64,000 nt of DNA from Capitulum mitella (GCA_030062745.1 CP099841.1:15022970-15086969); one strand, 5' to 3'. Positions 25,560 to 37,634 are shown, counted from the stretch's first letter. Notes: generated from the sequence alone by a model not told the origin. A program made the numbers and translations.

Positions 25560-25687
25560 GTGGGTCTGGAAACGGGCAACCCCAGGCACCCCCTTGGCTT
25601 CGCCTGATGGACATCACACTTATTGGCACCACGTCGCTGAGTGCACGGGCTACACTTCCGTGCATGTTGTTCCGGTTCCGTTCCCAT
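25560..25687 (-). pseudogene. Possible transposase C-terminal zinc-ribbon remnant
   Basis: A minus-strand open frame begins near 25687 and encodes a Cys/His-spaced segment: RKCSPC, then RRGANKCDVH, then KPRGC. The spacing CxxC, RG, CxxH, P-x-x-C recalls the C-terminal zinc ribbon of piggyBac-derived transposases. The frame continues to about 25334 with unrecognised sequence, and no transposase core is visible upstream. This is a weak resemblance over some 30 residues; chance cannot be excluded. Confidence 0.25.
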
Positions 25688-26004
25688 GTTGAATTATGAA
25701 ATCAGTCAAAACTGGAGGCTCGAGCCCCTTCCAATGCATGCATAACAACGCGCGTGGCTCAGCCAAATGCTCAGACAGCGTCTCGTTCGCACCGAGGACA
25801 GCCGGATCTGCACGTGCCGAACCGTTAACGCCGGGCTGAGCAGACTAATCGCGGCAAATCATCAGCCGTCTCCGGGCTCACCCGCCGATGACGTCACGTG
25901 ACCTTGAGCGGGCCGCGCCGGGCGTGGCATTGTTGCGGAACGTCTGGTGGTGCAGTGTGCGGCGCACGGTTTCGCCGTGTGACCCGCTGCTGGTCCATCC
26001 ACAG

Positions 26005-26085
26005 GGCCGGTCCCAGCAGCGGACACCCAGTGAGGACGCCGAGCTCGGAGCCGATGACGTCATCATGGACGGCAACGTGACGCAG
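26005..26085 (+). CDS. SASH-like adaptor, third recognised coding exon
   Basis: This 81-bp exon (27 codons, phase 0 at both ends) has a pyrimidine-containing acceptor, TGGTCCATCCACAG|GGCC, and a strong donor, ACGCAG|GTGAGG. The peptide starts GRSQQRTPSEDAELGAD and ends DVIMDGNVTQ. It is hydrophilic and acidic, with Ser/Thr-Pro sites, as expected for the linker between the basic SLY-like region and the SH3 domain of SASH proteins. It joins the exon ending at 11264 in frame, and it can join the next recognised exon at 35592, which is also phase 0. No known domain is present, so the assignment rests on splice sites, phase and strand. It could be alternatively skipped, since skipping it keeps the frame. 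Confidence 0.6.
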
Positions 26086-28924
26086 GTGAGGACGCTACTG
26101 AACGTGAGGCTACGCCAGGAATGGCCGGCGGTCGAGTTGTTGGATTGTTCGCGCGGCCTTAGCGGGCAGCGCTCAAGTGGTTGTTTTCCACCGCTGGAAC
26201 CGAGCTGTTTTTGTTCGCGAAAGTGGCGAACATTCGGCGTGGAGCGCACCGTTGAGCAGTTCTCGGGTCCAGCTCCGGGTGCATGACCGCCGACAGTGAG
26301 CGGAAACTGTCCGTGCCGGAGACCCGAGACCGGAAAGCATCGGCGCTCCCGAAGGAGGCTGTCTCCAGTCACAGTCAATACAAAAGGCTTCTTTCAAAAT
26401 GCTGGATATGATCGGAAAAAACGCATTTCGTTTGGACAGGCAATAAGTATAATTTGTACTGTGTCACAGCTGCGTAAATAACGTAATACTAACTTGGCCT
26501 TCATTTGATTTGGAACATAGTATTTCTTCGGTCTTGGGCTAGTTCCTGAGAAGAATGCACAGATGTCTTCTGTCAACCGTTTTAACTCCACACCAAATAT
26601 CGCCAAGAACCGAACGAACTGAAAAGAACGAATAAAAGATAAACAGAAATGGTGTCGGTAAAGGTCGTCTAAACTCTGCGAAGCACTGGTACTGATTGCT
26701 TTCGAGCTTGATATAATTATGTGAAACGCCGTGTGATGTGAAACTTCAAAGTTTGGAGGCCTTGAGAGCCCTGCATCGTATACAGATCATGTCTTATGCA
26801 GGAATGGTACGAGCCACGATTGTAAGTACTCAAAAAAAGCAAGTGCAGAACGCGTTGTAAATGATTTTCCGAGGTCGAAATGTAAATCTTGGTTGGCGTG
26901 TGAGAGGTAGTAACGCACAGCACGCCTATAGAGCTGTGAATGTAGTGACACATGGAACAGGTAGGACGGCTACCCTACCAACTTTGCATAAGGCCAGCAT
27001 AGGCCTTATGGTGTTGCTCGGAGGTAAATTACTTCGAAATGGGTGTAGTCCTGACAACTCGAGAAACGCTCCTACTCCACACTACACAATAAAGTGTAGG
27101 GGAGGGGCCCAAGCAGCGTTGATAAAACATTTTCAAAGCCCTCGGGGAGGACGCCTTAAATTCGTTCCTTTCCATGGAACGCCTTGCAGCAAAATTGCTA
27201 AATCCGACGGGTGGCTACAGGCTGTTTGTCCGGTTTCAGCGTCGCTTGTCGCGTGGTCCCTGCCCCGCATGGTCAGACATTCGTGGCCGACAGTGAGCCG
27301 TCACGACTGGTCTGGGCAGCTCTGCGGCCGCGGCCCTGCCGTGAAATGGTAGAAAGCCGCTGCGCGCTGCCGACACCATCTGCCGCCGTCTGGCCCGCTG
27401 GGCTTTCATCTCGGAGCCGTGTAATCGTGGCCAGGCCGTCTCGCTCGCGATGACGTCACCGCACGGCAGTCGCCGCGGACGGTGGAGGGTCGCCGCCGCC
27501 GCCGCCGTCGTCGTCGCCGGTTGCTGCGTCCGGCGAGGTCGGCCAGGTATGCCAAATCACTAGCAAAGTCATGCGCAGGTTGCACGTGAGAACTGCGACT
27601 ACAGTCAGTCATGGCAGTGGCTAAATAGCTACGACACAACCACGACCGTGAGAAAACAACGAAAATGAAATCAAAATGCGCCATGTAGTGGCCAGAGATG
27701 TAACTTTCCCAACACGCAAATGCTTTATTTAATTTCATTCCTTCCATACGACGTCACGGATGTAACCTTGATATATTCGCTAAGTTGAGGATGCACGTGC
27801 ATCTTCCGCTTCCATTGCAGTTCTACCCACTGGCGTATCCGGGAGAAGGAGCATCGAGACCGTGGTCCTCCTTTCTCCGGAAAGGGGAAAAACATGTACA
27901 GAAAAGTCTGTTTCCAGCTTCCGAAACATGAAAATTATCTCCGTAAACAAGGGACCGAAATATGTGGAGAAATCAACATTTGGAGGTACGATGGGTTACA
28001 CGGATAGAGGATTGCTCCCCCCTTAGCGCATGGTCTGGATCGGCCCTTGGTTCCAGCCAGGATATTGGCACATCTTGAAGTGGTGACATGTGTGACGGAG
28101 CTTGTTGTGGTCGTTTAACAAAACAAATTTCCATTGTTTTGTGTTCACATCATGTATGTTTCATTTTACACTAAAAGTCGGGTGAACTTGTTCCATATAC
28201 ATGCCGTGGGTCTTATTTGCCATCTATTTCATGGAGACTTTATAGGTCGGTTGTAAAATGTAATTACGCCGATAAAAGAGACAGTCCCGAATCGGGGCTC
28301 TCTCCTCCAGACTTGCTGCTTTTCCAGAACTGGTCTAGTCACTTTATAGCCCGCACCGACCAAAAGTGTCTGTCGGCGTGTTTGTTCTGCCCTGTAAACT
28401 GGAAAGCCGTCTGCCCACTAGTCCGACACCTGGGCAGTCGGCGGCGCGCACCTCATTCCGTGTTGCCCGGCGATTGGAGCTGACGCATACCGCTGTCGAC
28501 TTGCTGCCTTCCGGGAATGTGACACACTGAGGAGGACCACTGGTCCTATCGGGAGACGCGGATAATTATTTTTCATTCAAATCACAAGTGTTCAACTTTA
28601 AATTGCGGATGGTCTGTTCGCCCAGAGAATTCGTACAGATAATTCCTGTATGTTTTGCCGTCAGAAGAAGTTTTTCGGGGCGCGTTTTTGAAACACCACT
28701 TTCTGAACGGCCCCAGTGTGCAAAACAATGCGATGTGGGTTGTTTGCGGCGGAGGTGCCGGCGTATATCGATTGGCCACAGGTGTGGTTTTGGCTCCGAA
28801 GGTTTCATCATCTGTGCAGGCACTGTGGAATCGACCGCACGCTGCATGTTGTGCTGCAAATGAAGCGTGTCCTGCAGCTCTGAACGGCCAATGGTTTACC
28901 TTGGATGATCTTAAGTGATGGCTA

Positions 28925-29620
28925 GTGGAGTCGGCTGCGTCAGTTGCTGACCTTTCTGCCTAGCTCCGCGGCAGAAAGGCCGAATTGACGGCTCAGTTGC
29001 CGAATTTACCGAATTGATGATCAGTTGCCGAATTGACGGCTCCTTGGTCGTCGGTTGCTGAACTGTCGGCTCCGCAGCGTTGATTCCTGAGCTGTCGGCT
29101 CTGTAGTGTCGGTTCCTGAGCTGCCGGCCCAGTAGTGTCGGCTCCTGAGCCGTCGACTCTGTGGTGTCGGTTTCTGACATGTGGGCTCTGTGGTAGTCGC
29201 AGCTGAAGAGACGGCTCTGTGGTAGTCGCTGCTGAAGAGACGGCTCTGTGGTAGTCGCTACTGAAGAGACGCCTCTATGGTGGTTGCTGCTGAAGTTACT
29301 GCTCTGTGGTAGTCGGTAATGGTAATGGTAATGGTGACGATTGTGAAGTAGTCGCTGTTGAAGTGACGGTTGTGTGCTAGTCACTGCTGAAGTGACGGCT
29401 CTGTGGTAGTCAGTGCCGAAGTGACGGCTCTGTGGTAGCCGGTGTTGGAGTGAAGGCTCTGTGGTAGCCAGTGCTGAACTGACGACTCTGTGGTTATCGG
29501 TGCCAGAGAGACGGCTCTGGCAGTCAGTGCTGGAGTGACGGCTTTGTGGTGTGCAGTTCTCGAGTGACGGCTGTGTGGTAGTCAGTGCTGAAGTGACGGC
29601 TCAGTGCTGGCCAATGACGG
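28925..29620. repeat. Degenerate minisatellite, about 27-30-bp unit
   Basis: Roughly 24 imperfect copies of a unit such as GTAGTCGCTGCTGAAG followed by AGACGGCTCTGTG run for about 700 bp. The best-conserved copies lie at 29195-29290 and 29370-29480. A short GGTAATGGTAATGGTAATGG run interrupts the array at about 29315-29335. The 3' end abuts a GC-rich segment with a canonical donor at 29677. Confidence 0.8.
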
Positions 29621-29634
29621 AGGTGGGGCTGTAG

Positions 29635-29676
29635 GAGGAGGCGCGGCGGGCGGCTGCTCCTGCCGGCCCGGTCCCG
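29635..29676 (+). CDS. Candidate 14-codon microexon (weak)
   Basis: An AG at 29633-29634 followed by 42 open bases (EEARRAAAPAGPVP) and a canonical donor CCCG|GTGAGT gives a phase 0/0 microexon that would fit between the exons at 26005 and 35592. The acceptor has no good pyrimidine tract, and the peptide is low-complexity Ala/Arg/Pro at the edge of a minisatellite. I give it little weight without transcript evidence. Confidence 0.15.
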
Positions 29677-31069
29677 GTGAGTGCAGCCGCCGTCAATCAG
29701 GATAACGAGGCCATTGTCGACACCGTTAGAAGCCATGAAACGGCTGGCACCCGCCGAGACGGCTCACGCCGCGTCCGTGGCGTTTTTTATCGTGCAGTTA
29801 TCGTGGCCGTCAGCCCACATGTGATGTTATTGGCCGGTGCATGAACGCTTCTGCGCCGGTTACGCCGGACCAATCCGTTACCGTGGCGGTTTCTGCCACG
29901 TCGCATATGACCTTAACTGTTTGTCATAGCAAATGAATACTGCCGCTCTGCCGTGTTATTGATGTTTTACAGTTCAGTCGGAAAGCTATCTGGGAGGTGT
30001 GGATTTATTTACAGTTCAGTCGGAATACTATCTTTGAGGTCTAGATGTACTGCGAGAATTGTGGAATAAATGGCCTCCAGGGTTTTATTTACTTTTGTGA
30101 TGTAATTATTTTGGCTCGGCTCAAAATATATGGTGTTATCTCTGGGTCATATCGCGTGCCCATGAAATCACCACGAAAAGCAGTGTATCGGGATGTTCGT
30201 TTGCATCGCAGTGCTTTGTCACATCTTATCTGGGTATGTTCTGGCGGCGTGCTTGCTAGTCTGAAACAAGAACAGGAAAAGCACTGAGCTTCAGTGTAAA
30301 ACTGGCAACCGTGCACTATGGGCAGACTCCGTGAACTGAAGATGTCGTCCTGAGCGTGGACCGCGTGTCGGAACTGATCCTTTGCTTAGCTTAGCTTACC
30401 TACTTTACCTACTACCTAGATGTGTTGAACTTAGGATACAGGCTAGGATACAGGCAACCAAGATACTGCAGCCATGCGTGTATCAAACAAAAGAAGTGCG
30501 CGATGTGGCAGAGGTGTACAGTTCGATAATATACTGAAAGAAAACAGCAGCCCACGGAACCCAGTAAGCGATAATGCAGTGAAAGGGTACGCGTGCAATG
30601 GAAACGTAAAACATAAAAAAACTGACGCAGTGACGATGTAATGCTAAGCTAGAGAAGTATTGTACCACGGTATTCTAAAATGAATGGAGCATTTATTCGT
30701 TGCCACTATCATGGACAGATGCTAACGATGTGTTACCTCGGAATAAGTGCAGTTCGATGTCATACCGTGTAATATGAATCTTTGCGGGATTGGATCTGTC
30801 GCTTTCAGAAACTTTCCTTGCACATATGAAAAACTGCCAGTACGGATCGACTTTAGCCGTGGCCTGTGTTGGGCTGTGTGGCCTGTGTGTGGCTTTGGTG
30901 TATCTTCCGAGCGATGGATGTGGTACCATGGACAGCCAATTTAAAAAAAAACTGGGCTAAAAAACTAGAGAAAATGAAAACTGAGCTATTTTAAATTGTT
31001 CAGTTTGAGCTACTTAAAATAATAAACACCGACCTGTATTTGTGGAAACTGCACTTGCCTTTCCTGTTT

Positions 31070-31215
31070 TATTTATTTCCGTCACCATCTTTAATTTGCC
31101 TCTGAACGTAGGCGTAGGAACGGGGAGGGGGGGGGGGTTGCGGGTGCCATGGCTTCCTCTTTTTCCGAGAATGCTCAACGTTAACCCAATGGTGATGCAT
31201 GGAAAGCATCGACTT
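31070..31215 (+). repeat. Dispersed repeat copy with G-run and TTAACCC...ATGGAAAG end
   Basis: The block contains GCGTAGGAACGGGG, a long G-run, GTGCCATGGCTTCC, then GTTAACCCAATGG and GATGCATGGAAAG. Matching TTAACCCTATG...TGCATGGAAAG segments occur at 37262-37295 (minus) and 60190-60222 (plus). A second GCGTAGGAACGGG occurs at 36918-36932. They appear to be fragments of one non-autonomous element family. Confidence 0.5.
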
Positions 31216-34200
31216 CAGAATTGGCTTTGGCATACCCACTTTCTGAGACATTCCTACACCTATGGTTTTGAAAACTGGAGCGGCGTACACAACGGCCTGG
31301 AATGCATAGCTGGGTGATGGATCATCCAATGCCTATGAGGTAATATGACACTTCATAAATGCTATACAGATCTATTCACGGCCCATAGACGGCTGTTTTT
31401 TGCACAGGTACCATGTGGATGCGAGACCGTAGCGCACGGCAGCGCTTGCGTCAAAGTTGCTCGGTGGGGCGGGGTGAGAAGAACAGTCCGCTGGCGCGGC
31501 GAAACTGGCAAAAGACTGCGACCGTGACCAGGCAGCGGCGCGGCGGCAGCGCCTGCACGGCGGACTAGCGGCGACTCGTGCGCTGGCCAGACGGCCGAAG
31601 CGACGCCAACAGCCCGGCCAGTTCCGGACGACGGAAACCGGCGAGGCGGCGGCGCGGCGAGCCTGGCGCTGCTGGTTCTCCTCGGGACGCCAGGCGTTTC
31701 CAGGCGCCGCTTCTCGAGCCGACAGCAGGCGCAGCTGGCCGTGAGGAAGCCCGTCCCTTTGTTCGGCGGCTGCACGTGAGCCCCACCGCACGTGGGCCGC
31801 GGCCGGCAGTCGCTCGTTGGGCGCATCACCGGCCGACGGGGCCTCGCGCGCCGCGCCGATGCCAGGCGCGCGTCGTTTGCAGCCGTGCAGCAGCGGCACG
31901 ATTGGCAGTGCGCGCCACAACGGTCCAGCTTGGCCGCCGCGGCGCCGACGCCTTTGTGCTCGGCCAGCGCACGCTGGTTTCGCGCCAATGGGCACGGACT
32001 GATAAGGGCAAAAGCCGTGCAAATGGAGCCAGGGCGTCTGGCTTTTGGGCGACACCCGCAGCTGCGGAGCTGTCTCGGGTCGGCCGGCCGGGGTTTCAGC
32101 TGCGGTCGGGGTGGCGAGCGCAGCTTTCGGCGGACTGACTCACGTGTGGCGCCGAGGAGGCAGCGGAACAGGACGCATCGGGCTGCCACGTCATCCTCCG
32201 TCGACGGATGGTGACATCACCGACTCCGCGTCCCGCACTGCTCGTCCCAGGGCCCGGGGGACTGGGCCGCGCTGCAAAGCAGCAAAACAGACGACGTCTC
32301 TCTCGGCATGGTGACTTGTGTGCGCACGCAGAACACTTCCGTTCGTATGGCCTTGTTAGACGACTGCATTCTTCTCTCGTCGCTCCTCCGAGCTGAAGGA
32401 TGGGTGGACCGAATGGTTCATAAACTCACTGCGTACCTGAGCACGCTGTGACTGACATTGAAACCTTTCGCCCGTTTACGCGCTTTAGTCGCGTCTGCAC
32501 GTTTCTGCGTGACTGGCTCACTGTTCCCGGCCGTGTGTTTCTGGTGACATCGGACTCTGAGCTCCGAGTCCACCGGCGAATGCCTCCACATGTCAAACGG
32601 TCCGGATACAGCCATAATTTAGTAGCGCGACGGCGTCGGACGGCCCCAGTGTGCTCAGAATGGTCCAGGGGGCGACTGTTCGTTAATAATGCGGCCTTCC
32701 CCTGCATGGGGTGGAAAGTCCCAGACCTTGAGGTGCCAGAACCCTCAGTCTTTTATGGGCAGCTTCTGCTCTCGGTAGTCACGAAAATGTGTTCCGGTTC
32801 TGGCTGGACCCGGAACTGGTTGTGGCCAGGACTTGAGCCAGACCGTACGTCTGCTGCTGCTTCGCCGGAGGACCGTACGGGAAATGACAGCATCTCCTGC
32901 TCACGTTGATGCTTATTTCTCTTACGATCTGGTGACCGGCTTCATCCTGGGCAGATCTCATTTCTGTCGCTGACTCCTGGCAGATCTGGAAGTCCTCCGT
33001 ATTCTCCCCATGTCTCTCTCTTCCTGAAAATCCCTCGGTGTGTTCACGGGATACGCCCGTCAGTTAAGTCGTCGCCTGTGTCCTCAGACCTGTCCGGGTT
33101 TCCTGGTTAAATCCTGTTGCTGGCCGGCCAGACGGGCGGGCGGCGTCGGCTACCGGTCTGGGACTGGACCAGTCCTGCCGAGCGGCCGTCAGCACGAATG
33201 ACTGCGTTCCGTCCGCATTTACGGCCCGCTGGGCCGGCAATTGCCGGCAGTTCGGCGGGCGAGCGGACCGCGCCTGACGGGCGGCGGCCGGCGGGCGGTG
33301 CACGGCCCGGCTGACCATATGACAGCCGGGCAGAGTTAGCCTTGACGGAACGTTGACTGTCAGGCCTTGGCCGTCCGTAAACATAGCCGTCATGTTTGGC
33401 TAATAATCGGCCACGTCGCATGGGAAAAACGTCGTGGATCAGCTCCACGGAACAGATGAGCGACATGCCTTTGCTGATTAGTCCAAATAAGTGCCGAACA
33501 TTAACGGTTACGTCGATCGGAATGGTTAAATAGCGGCGCGGACGATGTGTTCCGCACGGAGGCGGCGCGGGGGGCCGGGCAGGAGCGGGCCGTTTGGCCG
33601 ACGTTGCTCTGCCGGGCAGCCGTGAGTCGGGCCGGCTGAATGGCCGGACGCGCCGCTGACGTGAGGTGCCGCCGGCCGGTCTGGTGTCCGGGTCACCAGC
33701 CGGCCTCAGTGGTGATGCTGCGTCCGTCCTGGGTCATCGGCCGACTGCCCGTCACCACATCCGGGGTTTCACAACCGAGCTCGATCTCCTGGCGGCGACG
33801 GCGGCCCGGAGCTGTCAGGAGCTCCACGCCGGCTGGAGCTGGATCATTGTGCTGCATGTTTAATGACGAAAGCTGGGGCGGCGTGACTGTTGCTGTTGTG
33901 CAAGTTGAGTTGCCGCGTCAGAACGTTGTTTGTTCGTTGGACTATCTGGGGCTTGTTTGCAACTGAGCGGGGTTTCCTGGCAAACACGAGAAGGGAAGAA
34001 ATCCCGCCACTCGGCATAAAGCGACAACAGTGATTCGTCATCTGTTAGATTTCCTGCCGTAAAAATGTGGTGTACCTGCAGTGCCGGCTGTCGTATTCTA
34101 CTGCTTAGATGCGTTCTGTAATGGCAATCGGTCACTGAAGATGGTTGATCGAGTTATACCATTTTTCCTGTGTGAAGTTTCTTTGGGATTTATCATCTCA

Positions 34201-34364
34201 TGGCGGCCTGAAAAAAGAACCGTGTTCTTTCACCATCACCACATTACCAGTAAGTGTGAGGACAAAACAAACCTACATCTTACGCCTTGGTTCCAAGGGA
34301 AGCAACAGCACATGAAAGTATGAAAAGTGTCTGAACGTTGCATCCTGACATGTGATTAGGAGTG

Positions 34365-34460
34365 GAGAGGGCCAGGGGAGCCATGCCTCCAGTTTTGGGG
34401 AATTTTAACACTAGCCCTATGGGAAAAACGTCATGCCCCCCCCCCCCTTACGGTGCTCCT
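34365..34460. repeat. Dispersed repeat fragment with C-run
   Basis: This copy contains CCATGCCTCCAGTTTTGGGG, then TTTTAACACTAGCCCTATGG and ends in a run of 13 C. It is the inverse-orientation partner of 10640-10830. Confidence 0.55.
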
Positions 34461-35591
34461 ATCGCTCCCTCATCCTGAAATTGAAAATTATTAAAATGAT
34501 CCCTTCACGTGACGCCCTATAATGATGCAGGAGTTAGTGGTAGCGGTGCAGCTGGAACAGACGGACAAACGTCTTTTGGAGCCTCGGTTTCTTCGTAACT
34601 CTGTCCCCCTAAAAAAGAAAATCCCATGGGGTTTCTTGTGTCCGGGACGCTTCTTGTTGTTTCAGGGAGGTGGTACTCGCTGAATAGGAGTGTTGTCTCA
34701 TTGGCTGCTAACCCTTTCCATATTGGTCTTGTCTGCCTGTTGTGACCCGTCTGGCTAGTCTGGCTAGTCGGGCAGTGGCGGAAAAACAGGAATGGGAAGG
34801 GTGAGGAATAAAGATAAATAGGAGACCCCGTGGCTCGCGAGTTTTGTGGACGGTGGCGACCTCTGTCAAAAGGAGTTCCACGATCGCCCCGATAATAGCG
34901 CCCTCTACACTCACCGCTGTCCTGTAAGGCGGAGACCAATGCATTTCACGAAAGCGGTCATCATTCTTAATTCGCATGAGAGACCCGATTTTCCGACGCA
35001 ATTACCTTATCGTTTCTCGGCCTCCTCACCATTCTGGCCCTTACGTTTGGGGACGACGTGCATTCTTTTGAACTGACTGATTCATGTGGTCTCCCCGCCG
35101 CTCCGGGTCAGAGGCAGGCAACGGCGATAGGAGTACCATCGGGAAACGTGGTACCACCGTTCGACGACCGCGTTTAGTGTTGGCGGGATCCAGGCGATCA
35201 GAGTGCGAGCCGCCTTCGTTCGGCATCATTCAGACTGCGGCTGGGGCTGCGGCAGAGTGTTCGACAACGTCAGTCTTCGGGACGGGCCTACGACGTTCGA
35301 GGGCCGTCACAGTGGAATGCATCGCAACTTACATTTAAACTTAGTTTGTTTGAGTTGTGACGAACGAAACCAAGCAAACACTGTCCTGCAGTGTGGACGG
35401 TTTTCATCTCGCCTTATGGATTGTTGAGGTTACAGTATCAAAGTCCTTTTGTTCATTGGTAGAAAAGCTACACTCGACGGAATCGTCTCTTTCTCGGGTC
35501 GTGCTGGTCAGCTGGAGAGGACTTCAGCTCAGCCCGGGCTGAGGCTCGGTCGGCTGCGGCCGTCCTCAGTGACAGTGCCCTCTGTCGGCAG

Positions 35592-35766
35592 GATTCGGAG
35601 CGGTCCGGGCGCCGCCTGTCCACGTTCGTGCACGGCGTGCAGAACCTGAAGCGCCGCCTGGCGGCTCGCCAGCTGGGCTCGGCCGACGCCGACCGGCGCC
35701 ACCAGCGCTTCTCACTGGACAGCCGCAGCAGCGACGGCTCCGAGCTCTCCTCGTCATCTTCGGCAG
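35592..35766 (+). CDS. SASH1: SASH-like adaptor, Ser-rich exon before SH3
   Basis: This exon of 58 codons plus one base has acceptor CTCTGTCGGCAG|GATTCG and donor TCGGCAG|GTGAGA. It starts in phase 0 and ends in phase 1. The peptide opens DSERSGRRLSTFVHGVQN, continues with a basic amphipathic LKRRLAARQL segment, and ends in a serine cluster (SSDGSELSSSSSAG). The order basic helix, Ser-rich tract, then SH3 matches the SASH/SLY family, where phosphorylation of this region controls 14-3-3 binding and location. Function here is inferred from the family. The exon joins the SH3 exon exactly, rebuilding a Gly codon across the junction. A 32-bp minisatellite begins about 20 bp after the donor. Confidence 0.85.
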
Positions 35767-35786
35767 GTGAGAGAGGGTCCAGCTTC

Positions 35787-36045
35787 GGTCTCCTAGTCTG
35801 CAGGCCTGGTCCGCCCGCTGCCTCCTGGTCTGCAGGCCTGGTCCGCCCGCTGCCTCCTGGTCTGCAGACCTGGTCCGCCCGCTGCCTCCTGGTCTGCAGA
35901 CGTGGTCCGCCCGCTGCCTCCTGGTCTGCAGGCCTGGTCAGGCCGCCGCCTCTTGGTCTGCAGGCCTGGTCCGGCCACTGCCTCCTGGTCTGCAGACCTG
36001 GTCCGGCCGCTGCCTCCTGATCTGCAGACCTTGTCCTACCGCCGC
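35787..36045 (+). repeat. 32-bp minisatellite, about 8 copies
   Basis: Eight near-identical copies of a 32-bp unit made of GCCTGGTCCGCCCGCTGCCT and CCTGGTCTGCAG. Spacing between equivalent CTGGTCCG positions (35838 and 35870) is 32 bp. The array starts about 20 bp downstream of an exon donor. Copies differ at only a few positions, suggesting a young and probably length-variable locus. Confidence 0.9.
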
Positions 36046-36332
36046 CTTAGGCGTCAAGCTATAACTTCATTATCGAGACCATAGACCGCATTTGGGCGCA
36101 GTTGTGGTCCTCAAAGAATGAATTGTGTTCGCGGCACGGGGTTCAGAGAATAAACTGGGATTCATCGCTATAGCCCAGAGACTGGACGGTGGTTCGATCC
36201 CGGGGCCGAGAAAGCCGAGTGTCCCAGTCACGGGCCTGAGAGACGAGATTTCACCGTAACGAACTCTTGCAGCTGTGACGAACAGGTTGAATAATGAATC
36301 TTCTGATCACGCGCACTGACTGACGTCCGCAG

Positions 36333-36706
36333 GAAGCGAGCCGGCGACGGTCGGCAGTAACCGGAGCTCGCTGCTCTCCAACATGTCGTCCTCCTCGGAG
36401 GAGTCGGAGACCGGCTACCGAGGCCCGACCGTGGGCCGGGCGCGCGCCCGCTGCGACTACGTGCCCAGCCCGTACGACCGCGAGGCGCTGCGCTTCAGCC
36501 GAGGCGACGTCATCGACGTCATCAGCATGAACCCGAGTGGCCTGTGGCGCGGCGCGCTACACGGCCGCGTCGGCACGTTCAAGTTTATCAACGTGGAGGT
36601 GCTGCGCGACGAGCGGGCGCGCCCGGAGGCGGGCGGCGCCGCGCTGCCGCCGCTGCGGGCCCGGCCGCCCTCCGTGCGGCACCTGCTGGACGAGCTCGGC
36701 CTGCCG
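36333..36706 (+). CDS. SASH1: SASH-like adaptor, SH3 exon and first helix of SAM
   Basis: This 374-bp exon has acceptor GACGTCCGCAG|GAAGCG, donor CTGCCG|GTGAGT, entry phase 1 and exit phase 0. After a serine/glutamate-rich linker (NMSSSSEESETGYRG) comes the SH3 domain at about 36434-36606. It has GRARARCDYVPSPYD (the family's GRARVHTDFTPSPYD signature), LRFSRGDVIDVIS, GLWRGALHGRVGTFKF and INVEVL. The ALYDY-type aromatic, the n-Src acidic residues and the central Trp are present. The GTFKFI strand is characteristic of the SASH/SAMSN1 SH3. A short basic/proline linker follows, and then the first SAM helix, SVRHLLDELGLP, at which the exon ends. Family members are cytoplasmic/nuclear scaffold proteins in signalling. 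In this gene the role is inferred. Confidence 0.95.
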
Positions 36707-37261
36707 GTGAGTCGGCGCTCGGGTCGCGGCACAGCGTCCGGCCGTGCCAGGCGGTGGTCGCGGCGTGGCAGCTAGTGCTGGCACTGTTCGGCTGCGTGCA
36801 GGGGATAGGTGTATCGAGGGTTCTGTTTGGTGGACGTCAGTTGCGGAAGTTAGCGTTATGTTCTGTCACATATCTATTGCCACTACTTTAATCCGTTTAT
36901 TGTCGAAGACCGCAGTGTGCGTAGGAACGGGAAGGGCCAGAAAGTAACATGACCCCACCTTCCCACAATGTGTAACATATGCCCTTTTGCTTTGTGTAGA
37001 TAAACATGTCTTAAAATCTGTCATTTGTGTCGCCCATCTTTTTGTTAGTTTCTGCACCTCGGACGACAGTTTCATTTTGCTATCATCGGCAAGCTGTCGC
37101 TGCCTGCTTGTTGTCTGCAATCGACAAGAATGATGAATCACTAATTTGCGTAAATTTGCACTTGCAAACAGGAGTCAACCCATCACAACTTTATTATTGT
37201 CCTTGCCAGCAGTATAGGAGCGATTTCAAAGTTGTTAGGAAGAGATTCATTTTCGGTCAGT

Positions 37262-37295
37262 TTCTTTCCATGCAACTTCATAGGGTTAATGATAA
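37262..37295 (-). repeat. Dispersed repeat fragment (TTAACCCTATG...CATGGAAAG)
   Basis: On the minus strand this reads ATTAACCCTATGAAGTTGCA then TGGAAAGAAA, closely matching 60190-60222 and 31180-31212 on the plus strand. It is a short fragment of the dispersed family noted at 31070-31215. Confidence 0.5.
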
Positions 37296-37634
37296 AAATA
37301 TCCGAAGTAGGTTCACAAACTTGTCCTTCGTTTTCTACGTTAATGTTTTCATATTCTGCTCCACGATTGCTGTTGCCAGACGTTCTTAGCCGGCTGGCCG
37401 GTGCCAAATGACAGGCGAATGGCACTGCTGTTGTTCCAGTCATTGTGGTGCACAGGCCAGCTGACTATATACTTCGGAAAAATATTTCATGTTGTTACCA
37501 ATATGAGTGTAGTAATTTGCACTCATACTCACGGACCACTTTAGAGGGTAATTAAAAAATGGGAGGCAGGACGAAGGAGGCTGGGCGTGCCGACACGAGA
37601 TGTCTTTTTTGCGTGTATCTCGCACGAGGCGGTC

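Larger units (their letters stand above)
11265..26004 (+). other. Intron 2 (14.7 kb; islands, minisatellites, mobile DNA)
   Basis: Both flanking exons are phase 0. GC-rich islands without a recognisable protein lie at about 13.3-14.2, 19.88-20.35, 21.86-22.32 and 24.38-24.78 kb. The stretch 14.2-24.1 kb is dominated by repeat-derived DNA with many AGGTCA/TGACCT motifs. 24.8-25.3 kb and 25.7-26.0 kb show nothing I can name. Further phase-0 exons could be hidden in the islands, but none has both convincing splice sites and a recognisable peptide. Confidence 0.45.
26086..35591 (+). other. Intron 3 (9.5 kb)
   Basis: No further exon is firmly supported. GC-rich islands lie at about 27.2-27.55 (with a CCG-type trinucleotide tract at 27490-27520), 31.4-32.3 and 33.1-33.9 kb. 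Their open frames on both strands (for example minus strand 31362-32189) are Arg/Ala/Pro-rich and unrecognised. 28.9-29.6 kb is a minisatellite. 26.4-27.1, 29.9-31.0 and 34.5-35.5 kb are ordinary intronic sequence with no motif I can name. Confidence 0.45.

Noticed and set aside
31362..32189. Minus-strand open frame of 275 codons (with a 227-codon overlap in another frame)
   Set aside because: Same compositional artefact in a GC-rich island; competing frames on both strands and no recognisable motif.
36165..36225. Possible tRNA or tRNA-derived SINE (GGTTCGATCCCGG box)
   Set aside because: The B-box-like string is good, but the T-arm does not pair and no A box, anticodon arm or acceptor stem can be drawn.
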